This document shows positions 24,901-36,105 of a DNA stretch of 64,000 nt, in pieces. The stretch comes from Scleroderma bovista (taxonomy: Eukaryota > Basidiomycota > Agaricomycetes > Boletales > Sclerodermataceae). The DNA lies in assembly GCA_037178675.1 (NCBI GenBank), contig JAYMGJ010000254.1, positions 1-64,000 of the forward strand. The letters run 5' to 3'. Below the pieces are notes generated by a model. That model made no database searches and was not told the origin of the DNA. It saw only the letters and a list, made by a program, of their open reading frames with translations. Positions within the stretch are counted from its first letter, which is position 1. Each line of letters starts with the position of its first letter. The translations under genes were made by a program, and so were the position numbers.

Positions 24901-27900
24901 AGGCCCCACAAGCAAGGGTGCTGTTAAAAGTTCACATAATGATGTGCCAATTGGATTAATAGTGGGGTCGTGCTGCACATATTCGGACAATGCACGCACA
25001 GTCCCTGGTGAGTCAAATTCATATATTCATGACAAAGCATCAGGTAATAAATTGTCAGTACCTGGAATGTGTTGAATTTCAAAGTCAAATTCAGATAGTT
25101 TTTCGAGCCATCGTGCTTGTCGCCCAGACAAGGACTTCTGGGTAAGTAAGTATTTTAAACTTTCGTGATCTGTTACCCAAATAAAATGTACACCCTGTAG
25201 GATGTCACGATGCCTAAGCATTGTTTTGACGCCAGCAAGTAATTCTTGCTCATGAACCGGATAATTTCGTTGTGCTGACAAAAGTTTCGCAGAATAAAAT
25301 GCAGCTACTTTGGCACCCTTCCAGTTGGGGCCTTGAGCAATTACACCACCAACGCCATTTATACAGGCATCGGTCATTATCCAAATGGGATCGTGATTGG
25401 GACTATAGTCCAATGGTATTCATGAGTGTGGTGCACACGCTGCAACATATTGTTTGATTGTTTCAAAAGCACATTGTTCAGTAAAGTCCCATTTAAAGGG
25501 TTTTGTCTCCACACAAGTTTCTGACAAAATTCCTAAAGGAATTCATATTTTGAAAATGTCGTCTGCAAGGTACCCAACTGTACCAATAAACCCACGACAC
25601 AATGTTCGGTTTGTCGGAGGTTTCCAATGAAGGATACGATCCACCTTTTCGGGATCCATCTGTATCCCTTCGTTACTAACAATTTGTCCCAGAATTTTAA
25701 GTTTCTCGCATAGAAACTTTATCTTCTTTTCACTGAGATAAAATTTATGTTTTCGTAGGATAGAAAGTATGAGACCCACATGCTTAATGTGGTCTTCTAG
25801 TGTATCTGAGTAAATAATAATATCATCGAGATAAACATCGAGAAAGACACCAATATATTCACCAAAGATGTGATTCATTACTGCTTGATAAGTAGCTGGT
25901 TCATAGGCATCTTGCCCATCAATTATTGATCGGTAAGGCCTTTTGGCTACCCTTCGTAATATTCCCTCAATGTCTGGCATTGGGGAAGACAATTTTTTAG
26001 TGTTTTGATTTCGTTCTCGTAAATCTACAACTACTCGAAGGCGAGTTGGGCTTCCAACTTTCGGAATCAATAACATAGGACATGTATTTCTCGCGGTAGT
26101 CATTTTCCATCGTCCTGAGCGTAGATATGCATTTTTCTTTTCAATCCATGCTGGTCTTAATGCCTCAGGGCATTGAGATGGACGCCAAGTATAAACTTTA
26201 TTTTCATCCACTAAAGGAATAGTATGATTGATCTCACGCAGCGGTGGCAATTCTGTTGTCCCTGCTGGAGCACATAATGGTTTAGCCATTTTTAGTAAAT
26301 GTTCTCGAGCTTTTTTTATTTGTTCACTATAAATCTCGGTTGCTCGAGATTCCAAGGTAGATACCTGAGTCCCTTCAATAGGTAGAGGATCTGTACTTCC
26401 TAACACTACTCGAGGAGAATTAAAACCAATCATAATTTTATGTTGGAACAAAAAAGGAGTTCCTAGGATCAAATCATAGTGTTGTAAATTAATTACATCA
26501 AAGTACCATTTATAGTCGGTGCCCTGATACTGAATCTGAGCATTCACACCATAATTTACCTTCGATCGTGAACCCTGTACCGCTAACTGAATTGTTAGGG
26601 GCTTTTTTAGCTGTTTCTTTGGGACCTTTAGCTGTTCTGCTAAATTTAAAGACATAAAATCTGCGAGTGATCCAGTATCAATCAAAGCTCGGGCTGGTTG
26701 CCCCTCAATATGTACTACAACAATAATAGGCTTAGGGATTAATCGAGTGAAATCCTTAGTAATCGCCGCATTTCGTTGTAATGCTGAAATACGATCCTTC
26801 GGGGGAACTTCACAAGGGATCTCAATTCCAAATATCTCAATTTCTTGTGGTCCCATGACCATATTTTGTACAGAACAAGATCGAGAAGGTTGATTATTAC
26901 ATATATCAGTTGGGCAAGGTGACCCAACTCCTGGTTGTCTCGTAACTGTACTAATCTGTCCATTATTGGAATTATTGTCATCATTGTTATCATCATCTCG
27001 GAACTTTCTTTGTTCAAATTCTGGAACCATCTCGACAAAAATTCGCTTTAATTGTTGAGCATACCATTGCACAATATTAAAGTTTGGAGTCATTACCCTG
27101 GATGCAGGTAAGTGAACTCGTATTCCCATTTCATGGTCAGTTATTTCATAGGTACTTTCATTGATTTGATGACATTCAAATCGGTGAGTTTCTCCACTAA
27201 AACTCGGACCATAATGATCCCATTCCAAACAGGAAACAATCCGATCTTCGATCGGAGTCCCCATTGGAGGAGCCCGAACAGTTCGGATTCGTTCCTGGCG
27301 GGAAATCCATCCGTCATGTTCTCGGTTTAATATCAGGCCTCGACAGACCCAATACCAGCTGTCAAGCCGAAGATTTGGATCCATTAAGGTACGTGTGTCA
27401 ATTAAAATTATTCCATCACTGTCATGCCAGTGATGTTCACTATCATAGATTGCATGTCATCCTCCGATTGCTGGGTACACTAAGAATCGGTCACGACTTG
27501 GTCGAATAGGACGAAATGGATTATCCCCTGGGTACATTGCTCCTTCAGTAAGTCTTTGTGCTGCCCGCTCACTCAAAGGATCACCAATTTCCCGCGGATT
27601 AGGTGTATAGTCAGTACTAGGTAATTCTCGAACTGACTCATCAGTAGGGTTCATCATACTTAATTCAATTCCGTCTGTTCGACGGGAGTTCTCTGACATT
27701 TCACGCAGGGACTCAACATTTCCAAAGTCAATATCAACATTCTGGTTAGTTACCCTTGAAGTTGAAGCTTCATTATTTGCTTCAGGGCAATTTCGAGTGA
27801 AGTGCCCTGGCTTATGACAACGGAAGCATAAACCCTCTGCCCGATGTCGTTCACGCTCCTCACGACTCATCTTGGGTCGTCGGGATTCAGTCCCCTTTGC

Positions 27901-29802
27901 AAATTTCTTATATCCAGGTCGTGAGAAATTGATCGTTTGTTGAGGTTTATTCTCAGAATTCTTCATTTCCAAGGTTTCTGAGTCTGGGTAGAGGGTAAAG
28001 TTTCTCTTTCCCTCTTTATACCGTCAGTTTTTATTCTTTCGTTTCTTATAGCTCATAGCAGATTCTGTGCGGCGAGATTTCCGTCGTGAGTTACTAGGCC
28101 CAGCATTATTCATGACTGACTGTGAGATCTCAATAATCTCAGCCGCAGACATGACTTCTTTCAATCTCGACACCTCAGGATTGAGTTTTTCCAACCACAA
28201 GTCTTGTTGGATTGTTTTCCGAAGACCAAACCAAAATTTGTTGACCTTGGTACGTTCTTCTGTTTCTCCGATCATATTCCAGAGCTCATTTAAGTCATAC
28301 AGAAAGTCTCGGACACCTCGATCATTCTGATAACATTTTAGCAACTTTCGTTGCTGTCTCGTACGGAAATCAATAGGAAAACAGTAATTAAACAACTCTT
28401 TGAAGAATTTCGGGAGACGCCATTGGTAGGGATCTCCAGAAACTTCACGCGTATAAAACTCATGTGCTCGTCCTGTTAAGTAATGTGACAAAATAAACAC
28501 ACGTTTCTTTGCGGGAACACGACCATCACGGACATACGCAATCCCTTCCGTGATGAACCTGTGGAATTTCTGCGGGTCCACCACACCATCATATTCGGTA
28601 GGTGGAATTGGTTTCAAAGTCATTTTCTTTTGATGTTTCTTCTTGGACTTTTGTTTAGCATGATCTTTCTTACTAGAAAGTTTTGCACCCTTTCCAGAGT
28701 GCTTTCGACCTCTCCGTTTATAAGAAGAACTCAAAGTACTCGAAGATGAAGTGGATGACTCATCCGAGTCTGTTGACGAAGAATCACTTGAAGAATCTGT
28801 CACTGTCGATCCATCGGAACTCTCTGTTTCATCAGACGACTCATATCCATTTGAATCCGAACATTCAAGTTGTTTATCACCTTCGGAGGAGTCGTTACCC
28901 CCACCATTGGTAAGTTCATTTCCTCCTTTTAGACGGTTCAAAGCTAATCCAATATAACTATTTGGTTCTACTTGCTCGATTGGACGCATCGCCCGACTGC
29001 TATCGTTTTCGCGATTCAAATCAGTCAAATTCAAAATTTCATTGGAATGTTCGTGCTTTACAGCCGAATGTTTTCTCTTTCGGTTTAAATGCCCTTTCTT
29101 ATTCTTCTTCTGTGCAGATTTGTACGAGTCAAACAAGACCCGCTGTGAGTCAGGATCCATTTCTTTGTGAGTTAATCTTACATTTCCCCAATTCTTTGGG
29201 TCAGGCCCCTTGCCTTTCGATGTACTAGCCTCGAGAGGCATGTTATTGTTCGTTTTGGTACCAAACTTTTCAAACACATCATTCCGCACTGCAGGCGTTT
29301 TATTCTTCCGGTCGCGACGGCTTTTCTTTCGTTCCACAGTGATCCAAGTACCACCGTCATTATCACTAGCGCTAGTCATGTCTTTCGTAGCATAATATAT
29401 TTTGTATCTGTTGGCATCATTTGCCGGACGTCCTTCTCCACTCGCGCACATGTCCAACAAGTGAGTCTGCAAGTCCTTTTCACAGGTACTTGCATTAGCC
29501 TCAGGCGTTTTCACCAAGGCCTCCGCTGGCACAGCAGCCTCAGCGGGATTCTCCGACGGACAGCTGCCGGGGCACCGCCCAGTAGGCGGGGAAGATTCGC
29601 GACTCACCTGCCCGCTAACTACCTCGCTATAGAGGAGCTTCTTGGCCCTTGATGACACCGAGGCACTGCTCTTCAGAGCCTCAGGCGTCGATGACGTCAA
29701 TGGTGACGTCGTTCTGGACTTCTGGGTCACCGGGGTCACTGGGGGAGTAGTCGCTCGCACACCATCGGTCGTGCGACGAAGGTTGTAACGGGATTGAGTC
29801 AT
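21949..29802 (-). pseudogene. gag-pol polyprotein in one frame, nine in-frame TGA
   Basis: From ATG 29802 to TGA 21949 one frame of 2,618 codons runs through the element, interrupted only by TGA at 28024, 27457, 25543, 25420, 25027, 24793, 24763, 23668 and 22471 (lowest coordinate of each). Gag occupies about residues 1-592, with the capsid part starting near YDGVVDPQKFHRF. A CCHC knuckle CFRCHKPGHFTRNC lies near 660, protease LIDTGS near 1040, RT with YLDDIIIYSD near 1323, RNase H about 1463-1592. Integrase has an HHCC finger near 1820-1860 and D,D,E residues in GIDFIGPLP, ISDRNVLF and YHPETDGSTER. A chromo-like segment lies near 2190-2240, followed by a long unrecognised tail. RT lacks roughly 35 residues between DGQDAYE and PATYQ. 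Several stops fall where relatives have Arg, consistent with CGA to TGA mutation. Confidence 0.92.
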
Positions 29803-29947
29803 TTTGAACGGCAAAGAAAGAAACTTACTTGAGTTAGTCGACAGTTGATCAGGCTGCAACACCACGAGAAGTTATGAGAAGAGAGATGAGAAGATGAGCT
29901 GAGTCGGCAAGATAAGAGAGTAGAGTTGTAGATCTGTCAAAAAAATA

Positions 29948-30254
29948 TGAAATGGCGAGTCAAAGATGGCCAATCTAAAGACGCCGTTACACGATAGATG
30001 AAGGAACTTCGATTCGAGCCAAGTGTGACAGAGCACAACAGTGGAATTCAAAAAGAAGCACCAGGAAAACTACTGTACACAAAGACGAGATATAAGTACA
30101 AAACCAAACTGATCACTTGTTGGCTTGATCGCGGGGCGACGCGTAAGCCATTAATAACCCAGGAAGGGCGCACGAGCCAGTGGGTCAACAGAGATCATCG
30201 AAGAGACGCAGACCAAAACGCGAGACAACAGACGACGCTCACGATACTCTTACA
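29948..30254 (-). repeat. 5' LTR (right)
   Basis: 307 bp, same ends as the left LTR. As the 5' LTR it should contain the element's promoter, and it lies only about 100 bp from the divergently transcribed DUF4336 gene. Confidence 0.97.
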
Positions 30255-30259
30255 CACTG
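30255..30259. repeat. Target-site duplication, right copy
   Basis: CACTG, identical to 21605-21609. Confidence 0.95.
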
Positions 30260-30362
30260 TCAGCTCATTTCAGCCACGTTCAATGCGGCTACAGTCTTTG
30301 CAACTCAACTCTGAAGACCTTTAAATCATCCTTATTCCGCCATAACAGCAGCTGTAGGAGCC

Positions 30363-31631
30363 ATGAATGACACCGTTATCCGCGAGGTGTGAAGCCTTGT
30401 TTGATGAGCGAAACGATGAAGCTGAACAGCGGCGGGCAGGTTGCGAAGGACGTATGGACATTTTCAAGGTTGCTCCCAGGCTTTTGTAATGCCGGCGACA
30501 ACTCAGCCTTTTGTTTTGCTTTAGGCCTTTTGCAAGATATGGTATATTGCCTATGGGAGGGAGGTCTACCGCCGTTAAACTGTCGGATGGCGGCGTGTGG
30601 GTTCTTGCGTCAACTCCACTGACCGCAGAGACGAAGAGTAGGATCGACGAGCTTGGAAGAGTCAAGTAATTCCTTTCGAACTATTCCGTGCTTTAGCCTC
30701 TTAAGATGCTCTGAGGTATATCGTCAACGCCGACGCTGTCCACTATCTTTATCTAGGTCTGTGGGCAGCATGTGCCAACAATCAGTGAATTAACACCCTT
30801 GCGACAGCCGAATTCCAAAGAGCATATCCGGATGCGAAACTAATTGGGGTCGCTGATACTTTGAAGCGATTGAATGATAGGACAATTAGATTCGACGGCT
30901 GTGAGTTTTCGTCTTTGCTGCATGTTGCGGACACACGCTGAAGTCTTTCTATGGGATCATTTATCCAGTATGGGGCCGTGATCCGCCAAGTACAGAGTAC
31001 GGCTTCGAAAACGATGTACGTCATATGAAACCGCAATACCTTCCCTAACCAAGACACGTGTACATGGTCCAGATCAAACATTGGTGAGCATCGAACCCTG
31101 GCTATTACTCGACCCTCATACTAATTAACGCCACTTGCAGCTACTTCTCCGGTTTCAGGAACAAGGATGTCGCTTTCCTCCATGTAGCGTCGAAATCATT
31201 GATCGAAGCAGACCTCCTCCTCAATCTCCCAGCCAAGGAACAAGTGAGTGCACCAGCAATTACTTCCGTTGCATCAATCTGACATGGCACAGTACTCAAA
31301 ATGTTCGAGTTGGATTCCCCAGGCAACACTGAAACCGAATTCGTGGGCACACCTGAAAGTCCTACAAGGCCTTGCTATTGATATAGAGTGAGAAACCCAT
31401 ATTTCTTCGCCTGTAATCTGACACGCCTATGCCATCTCATCTTAGGGCCATGAAGCGAGATGCGAGGAAGGTTGCATCTTGGGACTTCGAGAGGATTATT
31501 CCTTGTCACGGTGTGAGTATTTTAGTGCCTGAACAGCTTCGTTCCTCATGTCTTCATGGCCCATCCAGGACGTTATTGAACGTGATGGGAATAAAGCATG
31601 GAGGGAGGCATACAAGTTTTTCATCGACTAG
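30363..31631 (+). CDS. DUF4336 domain protein (metallo-beta-lactamase-like)
   Basis: Intron-rich gene whose roughly twelve short exons join without a stop, although the raw frames look broken. It reads MNDTVIREV, VAKDVWTFSRPFARYG, GGRSTAVKLSDGGVWVLAST, PLTAETKSRIDELGRV, YIVNADAVHYLYL, FQRAYPDAKLIGVADTL, RDPPSTEYGFEND, FSGFRNKDVAFLHVASKSLI, EADLLLNLPAKEQ, AMKRDARKVASWDFERIIPC, HGDVIERDGNKAW and finally FFID. This is the DUF4336 pattern, distantly related to metallo-beta-lactamase hydrolases; the reaction is unknown. Residues such as NADAVHYLY and PCHGDVI sit where that fold carries metal-binding histidines. A retroelement has inserted 104 bp upstream of the ATG, replacing the native promoter at a distance. 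One donor (gttgct after 30469) is weak. Confidence 0.85.
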
Positions 31632-32227
31632 ATTATTTATACTCGTGTGTTTTCTCAGTGTTTTCTCCTTCAGGCAAGGAATATCTCCATCAGTCACTTT
31701 CTGTACACAGCTACGAACATAATGTACAGTGGCATTAGCATTTATATTCTGTGGTGTTCGTGGTGATTTTGAGAGAGTTCGTGAATCATCGCATGTTGAC
31801 AGTACGAAATTACGGATTCATGTACTCTATTCCTTTGCAAGTTGTCTTGTGTCCTTTCCGATGAGCAGCAAGCAGCTCGTGTCACCCTTCGTATGTGCTT
31901 TGTTTCGTTGTCGAAAAGATCGATTGTGCATTTCCTTTGACCTTCCTTTCCCATGTCTACAGCCTTGTCGAATATCGAATATCGACAGCCGAAATGTGCA
32001 TCGTAGTTTCATCGCGGCAATGGAACGCATTGAAGAAGCATGCCTGCATGGGTTCTGAAGCGCGCATGGGGAAGCAAGACGGTCCTATCTTCTATCACGG
32101 TCCAAACACGCGGTGAAGTCGTGGACTTGGGCAACATTCTCTTAAAAGGACGAACTGGACAGAAGGTGCGTCGTTACTGCTTTCTGATACTTGTACGCTT
32201 TATGTTCCCACCAGGCGACCAACCGAC
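31632..32227. other. Intergenic
   Basis: 596 bases between the DUF4336 gene and the first C2H2-RING gene. Short frames only, none recognised; the right part should contain the promoter of the zinc-finger gene. Confidence 0.4.
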
Positions 32228-35200
32228 ATGCATGACTTGACTAATGTAAGTGGACCTTCTTCGAGTTGAGCTTATTGGGGTTCTGAGCAGCTGCAGCACA
32301 TTTCACGGGAGCATGCAGTATCGTTAGCAGCACAAACCCCTGCAAGACCGCCTGCTTCGCCCCCCCACCAATGCCATACCTGCCATAAATCATTCTCGAC
32401 ACTCGTTGGTTTGGCTGCTCATCGGCAAGCCAAGCAGCATTATTTCGCATGTTCAGTGTGTAACCGAATGTTTAAGACTCCAGAACTACTCGAGGGACAC
32501 ACATCGGATGCTCATTCCCCACCCACGTCTCCTCCACGCACCGAGGCCAGGCCTTCTCCCCCTCCAGCAGGACCATCTACTGACCGGAGATCCGCTGGAC
32601 CCCGTTGCAACCAGTGTGGCGAGTCCTTTAATTCTTACGCCGACTTGGAAAATCATATTGGGTCCTCCCACAAGTTTCCATGCTCCAAGTGCGACCAGCG
32701 CTTCCCTTCTTTGCTCGATTGGAACAATCACTTTATGACGCAGCACAAGTTTCAGTGTGGCGCATGCAAAACATCATTCTCTAGCAATGTTGCACTTGCG
32801 TCCCATGGTAACCTCTGTCCGGCTGTCGTCTCCGTTCGTCCCACAAGTTCGCAGCCCGTTCATTTCGAAGCCCCATTGTCGGGGCAACAGAGCAAATTTT
32901 CGTGTAACTATTGCGGAAAGACCTTCAAAAGTGATGATGGCTTGCAGTCGCATGTGGCGACGAAGCATCCGAGTGTAAACTGTGGCATATGTCAATTCAA
33001 AGGGACTGCTACTGCGGCGTTGGAGGTCCATATAAACAAGGTCCACTGCTGCGCGATTTGTCAGGACAATATCCTCAGAGATGCCAAGACGCTCGAGGAC
33101 CATATGTACGAGCACACTCATCCTTACCTGTGCAAGAAATGTGGGACCAAGTACCGATCAGAGGCTGACCTCTCCACTCACTTTGCTTCCGCGGATAATT
33201 ACCATCCAGTCTGTACGGAATGCCACATAGGTTTCGAGGATGAAACTAGGTTGCGTTCAGTGAGTAATTCACATTTTTGGAATACAGTATCTAACAACTT
33301 TCCAGCATGTGTGTTCCGCCCATCCTCCCTCGCGCCGGCCAAGCCCGCGCAAGCGGTTCGTGTGCTCCAATTGTCCCGAACTCTTTGCCTCCCAAATTGC
33401 CTTGGAGGCCCATTTTGCTGAAAAGCATTCACCTATCTTTCGATGCCATATATGTGGGGAATCATATTCAGCTCAGTCAGCACTATCCAGCCATATAGCT
33501 ACGGATCATTCATGTCACATTTGTCACGACGGCGTTTACCTAGACGCTAAGTCTCTGGAAGAACATTTGGAGGACCACCGTGCACCATATCGCTGCGAGC
33601 CCTGTGGTACGCGCTATTCCGAGGAAGGATTGCTTCTTCAGCATTACAAAAACACCTCAGATGATATCCATCCTAGCTGTGTGAGGTGTGACATGGGATT
33701 CGAAAATGATGATGCATACGAAATCGTATGTCCTTCACCTTGTTGTCCAGTAGGTGGCTGATCGTACCAATATTTCCCGCAGCATATAAGCGATGTTCAT
33801 CGACCAACTCCATGTGAACCATGTGGCGGTCTGGTTCTCGACGAGCGAGATCTTCCTGCACACTATGTGTCATCCAGGAACCACCCAGTATGCACAAAAT
33901 GTGATGTTGGATTCAAGGATAGCTTCGAATTTGCAGATGTGAGTGCGGTGACGCTTGGGCAAACCGTCTACTTCTCAACGCTGTCTGCATCGCAGCATGG
34001 CGCTTTGGAGCATCCAGAATCTCATTGCTATCTGTGTCGTTGGCAGTTTGATTCGCCCGAAGTGTTGAACAACCATATTAAACATTTCGTGAACCACCCA
34101 AAGTGCGCGGATTGCGACCTTCGTTTTCCTGATGCAGGCGCGTACCAACATGTAAGCTTGATCATTGTAACTTTGTCTCCTTTCTCATACAGACACAGCA
34201 CTTATTTTCTGTCCATTTCCCGAACGCCGATCACAAGACAGCTCTGGCCCCCGCGACACAGGTCCACCTTCAACCTGAAGAAAGTAGGGTTTCACCCTTT
34301 TCCTCCCCCACGCAGCGCAACCAGGTTTTCGATGGCAAGTTTGCTCTCGAAGGTAACGAGACCAGTCCTTTTCAGCCTTCTTCCGTCCCCTTGCCCCCTA
34401 GCATAAGTGGTTTCTCTAGTCCGGCTTCTCAGAGAGTTTCCCCAGATGCTTCGCTTCAGCGGGAATCACAAACTCAGTCGTGTAGCCCCATGCTCTCTCT
34501 TGATCGTCTTCGTGCAAGCGATCCACGGCGACTTATTCATCAGTCGTTGAACGTGGATACAACCAGTCACACCAACGGCTATCCAGACTTCGACCATTCA
34601 CCCTTGTCGACAGTACCCGCTGTTGGAACACCCCTTGTGGCCCGCACACAATCAGGGCAATCTTTCGACTTCCGAACCCTGTTTAGTCCCCGTCGTGATG
34701 GAACACGCTGCTTTACACCTCGAGGGGTGAATGGCGGAATTGACCGATCTGTCCACTTCATAGGCGAGGAGGACAGTGACATCAGTTCATTTACACGTTC
34801 CCCCCAATTGATTTCCCCAGCTGTGAAGTTACCTAGTCCGGTTGCTAGATCCCCGACAGGTTCGGATTGGACGAGTAACAGTGGTTCTGTGACGAAGTTA
34901 TCACTCGACTCCTGTGTCTCATCCTCTCCAATAGTTAAGGTCGTTTCTGGTTCTGAAGAGTCTGGATCATTGGGTCGCTCCACTCCAGATTTCACGTTGC
35001 GGGTTTCTGATGCTGGAAACATCGGAGTGTAAGTGCTTTTAGTTTGCTATTTGTAATATGACTTCTTGAGGGATGATGTACAGCGGGGCTGCAACTGCAA
35101 GTCCTATTTCCCCTGAGTCTGCGGGCATTAGCGTCTCCGCTGTCACTCAGACGCCAGAGTATCTTCGCGACGCGAGAGCCTATCTGCCTCTCACTCACCA

Positions 35201-35830
35201 AACCGTCCGGTCATCGTCACCGCCTGTCCCACACAGCCCCACTAATTCATCCCCGATCCTTTCTTCAACTGGCCTTGCAGTAGGAGAAAGAGGCCGGCGT
35301 CGCGAAGTCCGTTTCGATGACAATATTATGTCGGAGCCAGTGTGGAATCGAGAACCTACTTCAAGTGACGCTTCGCTGGACGATCCAGCCCCCTGCAGGA
35401 AGCCAAATGGGATACACACGAAGGAATACGGTGATTTATTCACACATAGTAGATTTCTTCCACATCTAACCCTGGAGCACATAGGTGCCAGCAGATTGCC
35501 TAGGTTTACATCCCTCAAACGGAGAAGGTTCGCGAATGGCAGACCCAATCACCTGGCACACGTGTCCTATGGGAGGGCTTTGAATCAGTCATCTACGTCG
35601 CCTTACCATTGCAGAATCTGTTTGAAAGACTCGTGTGAGGATTTGACGACGACTATGTGTGGACACTTATTCTGCTACGAGTAAGCGATGATGCAATGCC
35701 TATATTCGGGGCCGCATACTTATATTCGTGCAGGTGCATCTCGAGTGCCATCATGGATGATCCACATTGTCCGGTTTGTAATGCCCCCACTCTCCTGTAC
35801 TGTCTGTTTTGTATCGATCTGTCCAGATAA
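32228..35830 (+). CDS. C2H2 zinc-finger array with C-terminal RING finger (gene 1)
   Basis: Long multi-exon gene. The N-terminal half (to about 34150) encodes a series of C2H2-like fingers: CHTCHKSFSTLV, CSVCNRMFKTPELLEGH, CNQCGESFNSYADLENH, CSKCDQRFPSLLDWNNH, CNYCGKTFKSDDGLQSH, CKKCGTKYRSEADLSTH, CSNCPELFASQIALEAH, CHICGESYSAQSALSSH, CEPCGTRYSEEGLLLQH and several shorter relatives. The middle (about 34190-35580) is Ser/Pro-rich and low in structure. The C-terminus has CRICLKDSCEDLTTTMCGHL followed across an intron by CISSAIMDDPHCPVC, a C3HC4-type RING. RING fingers commonly act as E3 ubiquitin ligases, and C2H2 arrays bind nucleic acid or protein, so a ligase recruited by its fingers is an inference. 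The first exon (ATG 32228, six codons) is a guess. A paralog follows directly. Confidence 0.82.
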
Positions 35831-36105
35831 AAGTATTGTTATAGTCGGCGAGTCAGTGCAGGTGCTAGCTACATAGTTTGGTACATATGTATGTATATCC
35901 CGTCACGTTATTGTGTTCGTTGTTCGTTGCGATTTCCTCCTAACCAATGTTGAACCAATGGCTGCTGTCCCCCATTGTCCCCGCTCCAACCGTGTGAATG
36001 GAAACAGACCTGTAGGCACCTTGCAGTTAGATACGCCGTTTCCACCACTTCAACCAACACACCACTGCCTGTCCTTCTAGCTGAGCTAGCAAGTGAAGAC
36101 ATAGG

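Larger units (their letters stand above)
21610..30254 (-). mobile_element. Ty3/gypsy LTR retrotransposon, chromodomain-type
   Basis: Complete 8,645-bp element on the minus strand, bounded by two 307-bp LTRs and a CACTG target duplication. Order on the minus strand: 5' LTR, gag with CCHC knuckle, protease, reverse transcriptase, RNase H, integrase with chromo-like domain, C-terminal extension, polypurine tract, 3' LTR. The order PR-RT-RH-IN defines the Ty3/gypsy class. The LTRs differ at six positions (about 98% identical), so the insertion is young. The coding frame carries nine TGA codons and the reverse transcriptase has a deletion, so this copy cannot move on its own. No standard tRNA-primer site follows the 5' LTR: the sequence starts TATTTTTTTGACAGATC. 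Confidence 0.97.

Noticed and set aside
21949..29802. Nuclear reassignment of TGA to an amino acid
   Set aside because: Ordinary genes in the window end with TGA at the expected place (polyubiquitin 7468-7470, FET3 44134-44136), so TGA is a normal stop here.
21610..30254. Ty1/copia assignment
   Set aside because: Integrase lies after RT-RNase H and is followed by a chromo-like domain, which is the Ty3/gypsy order.
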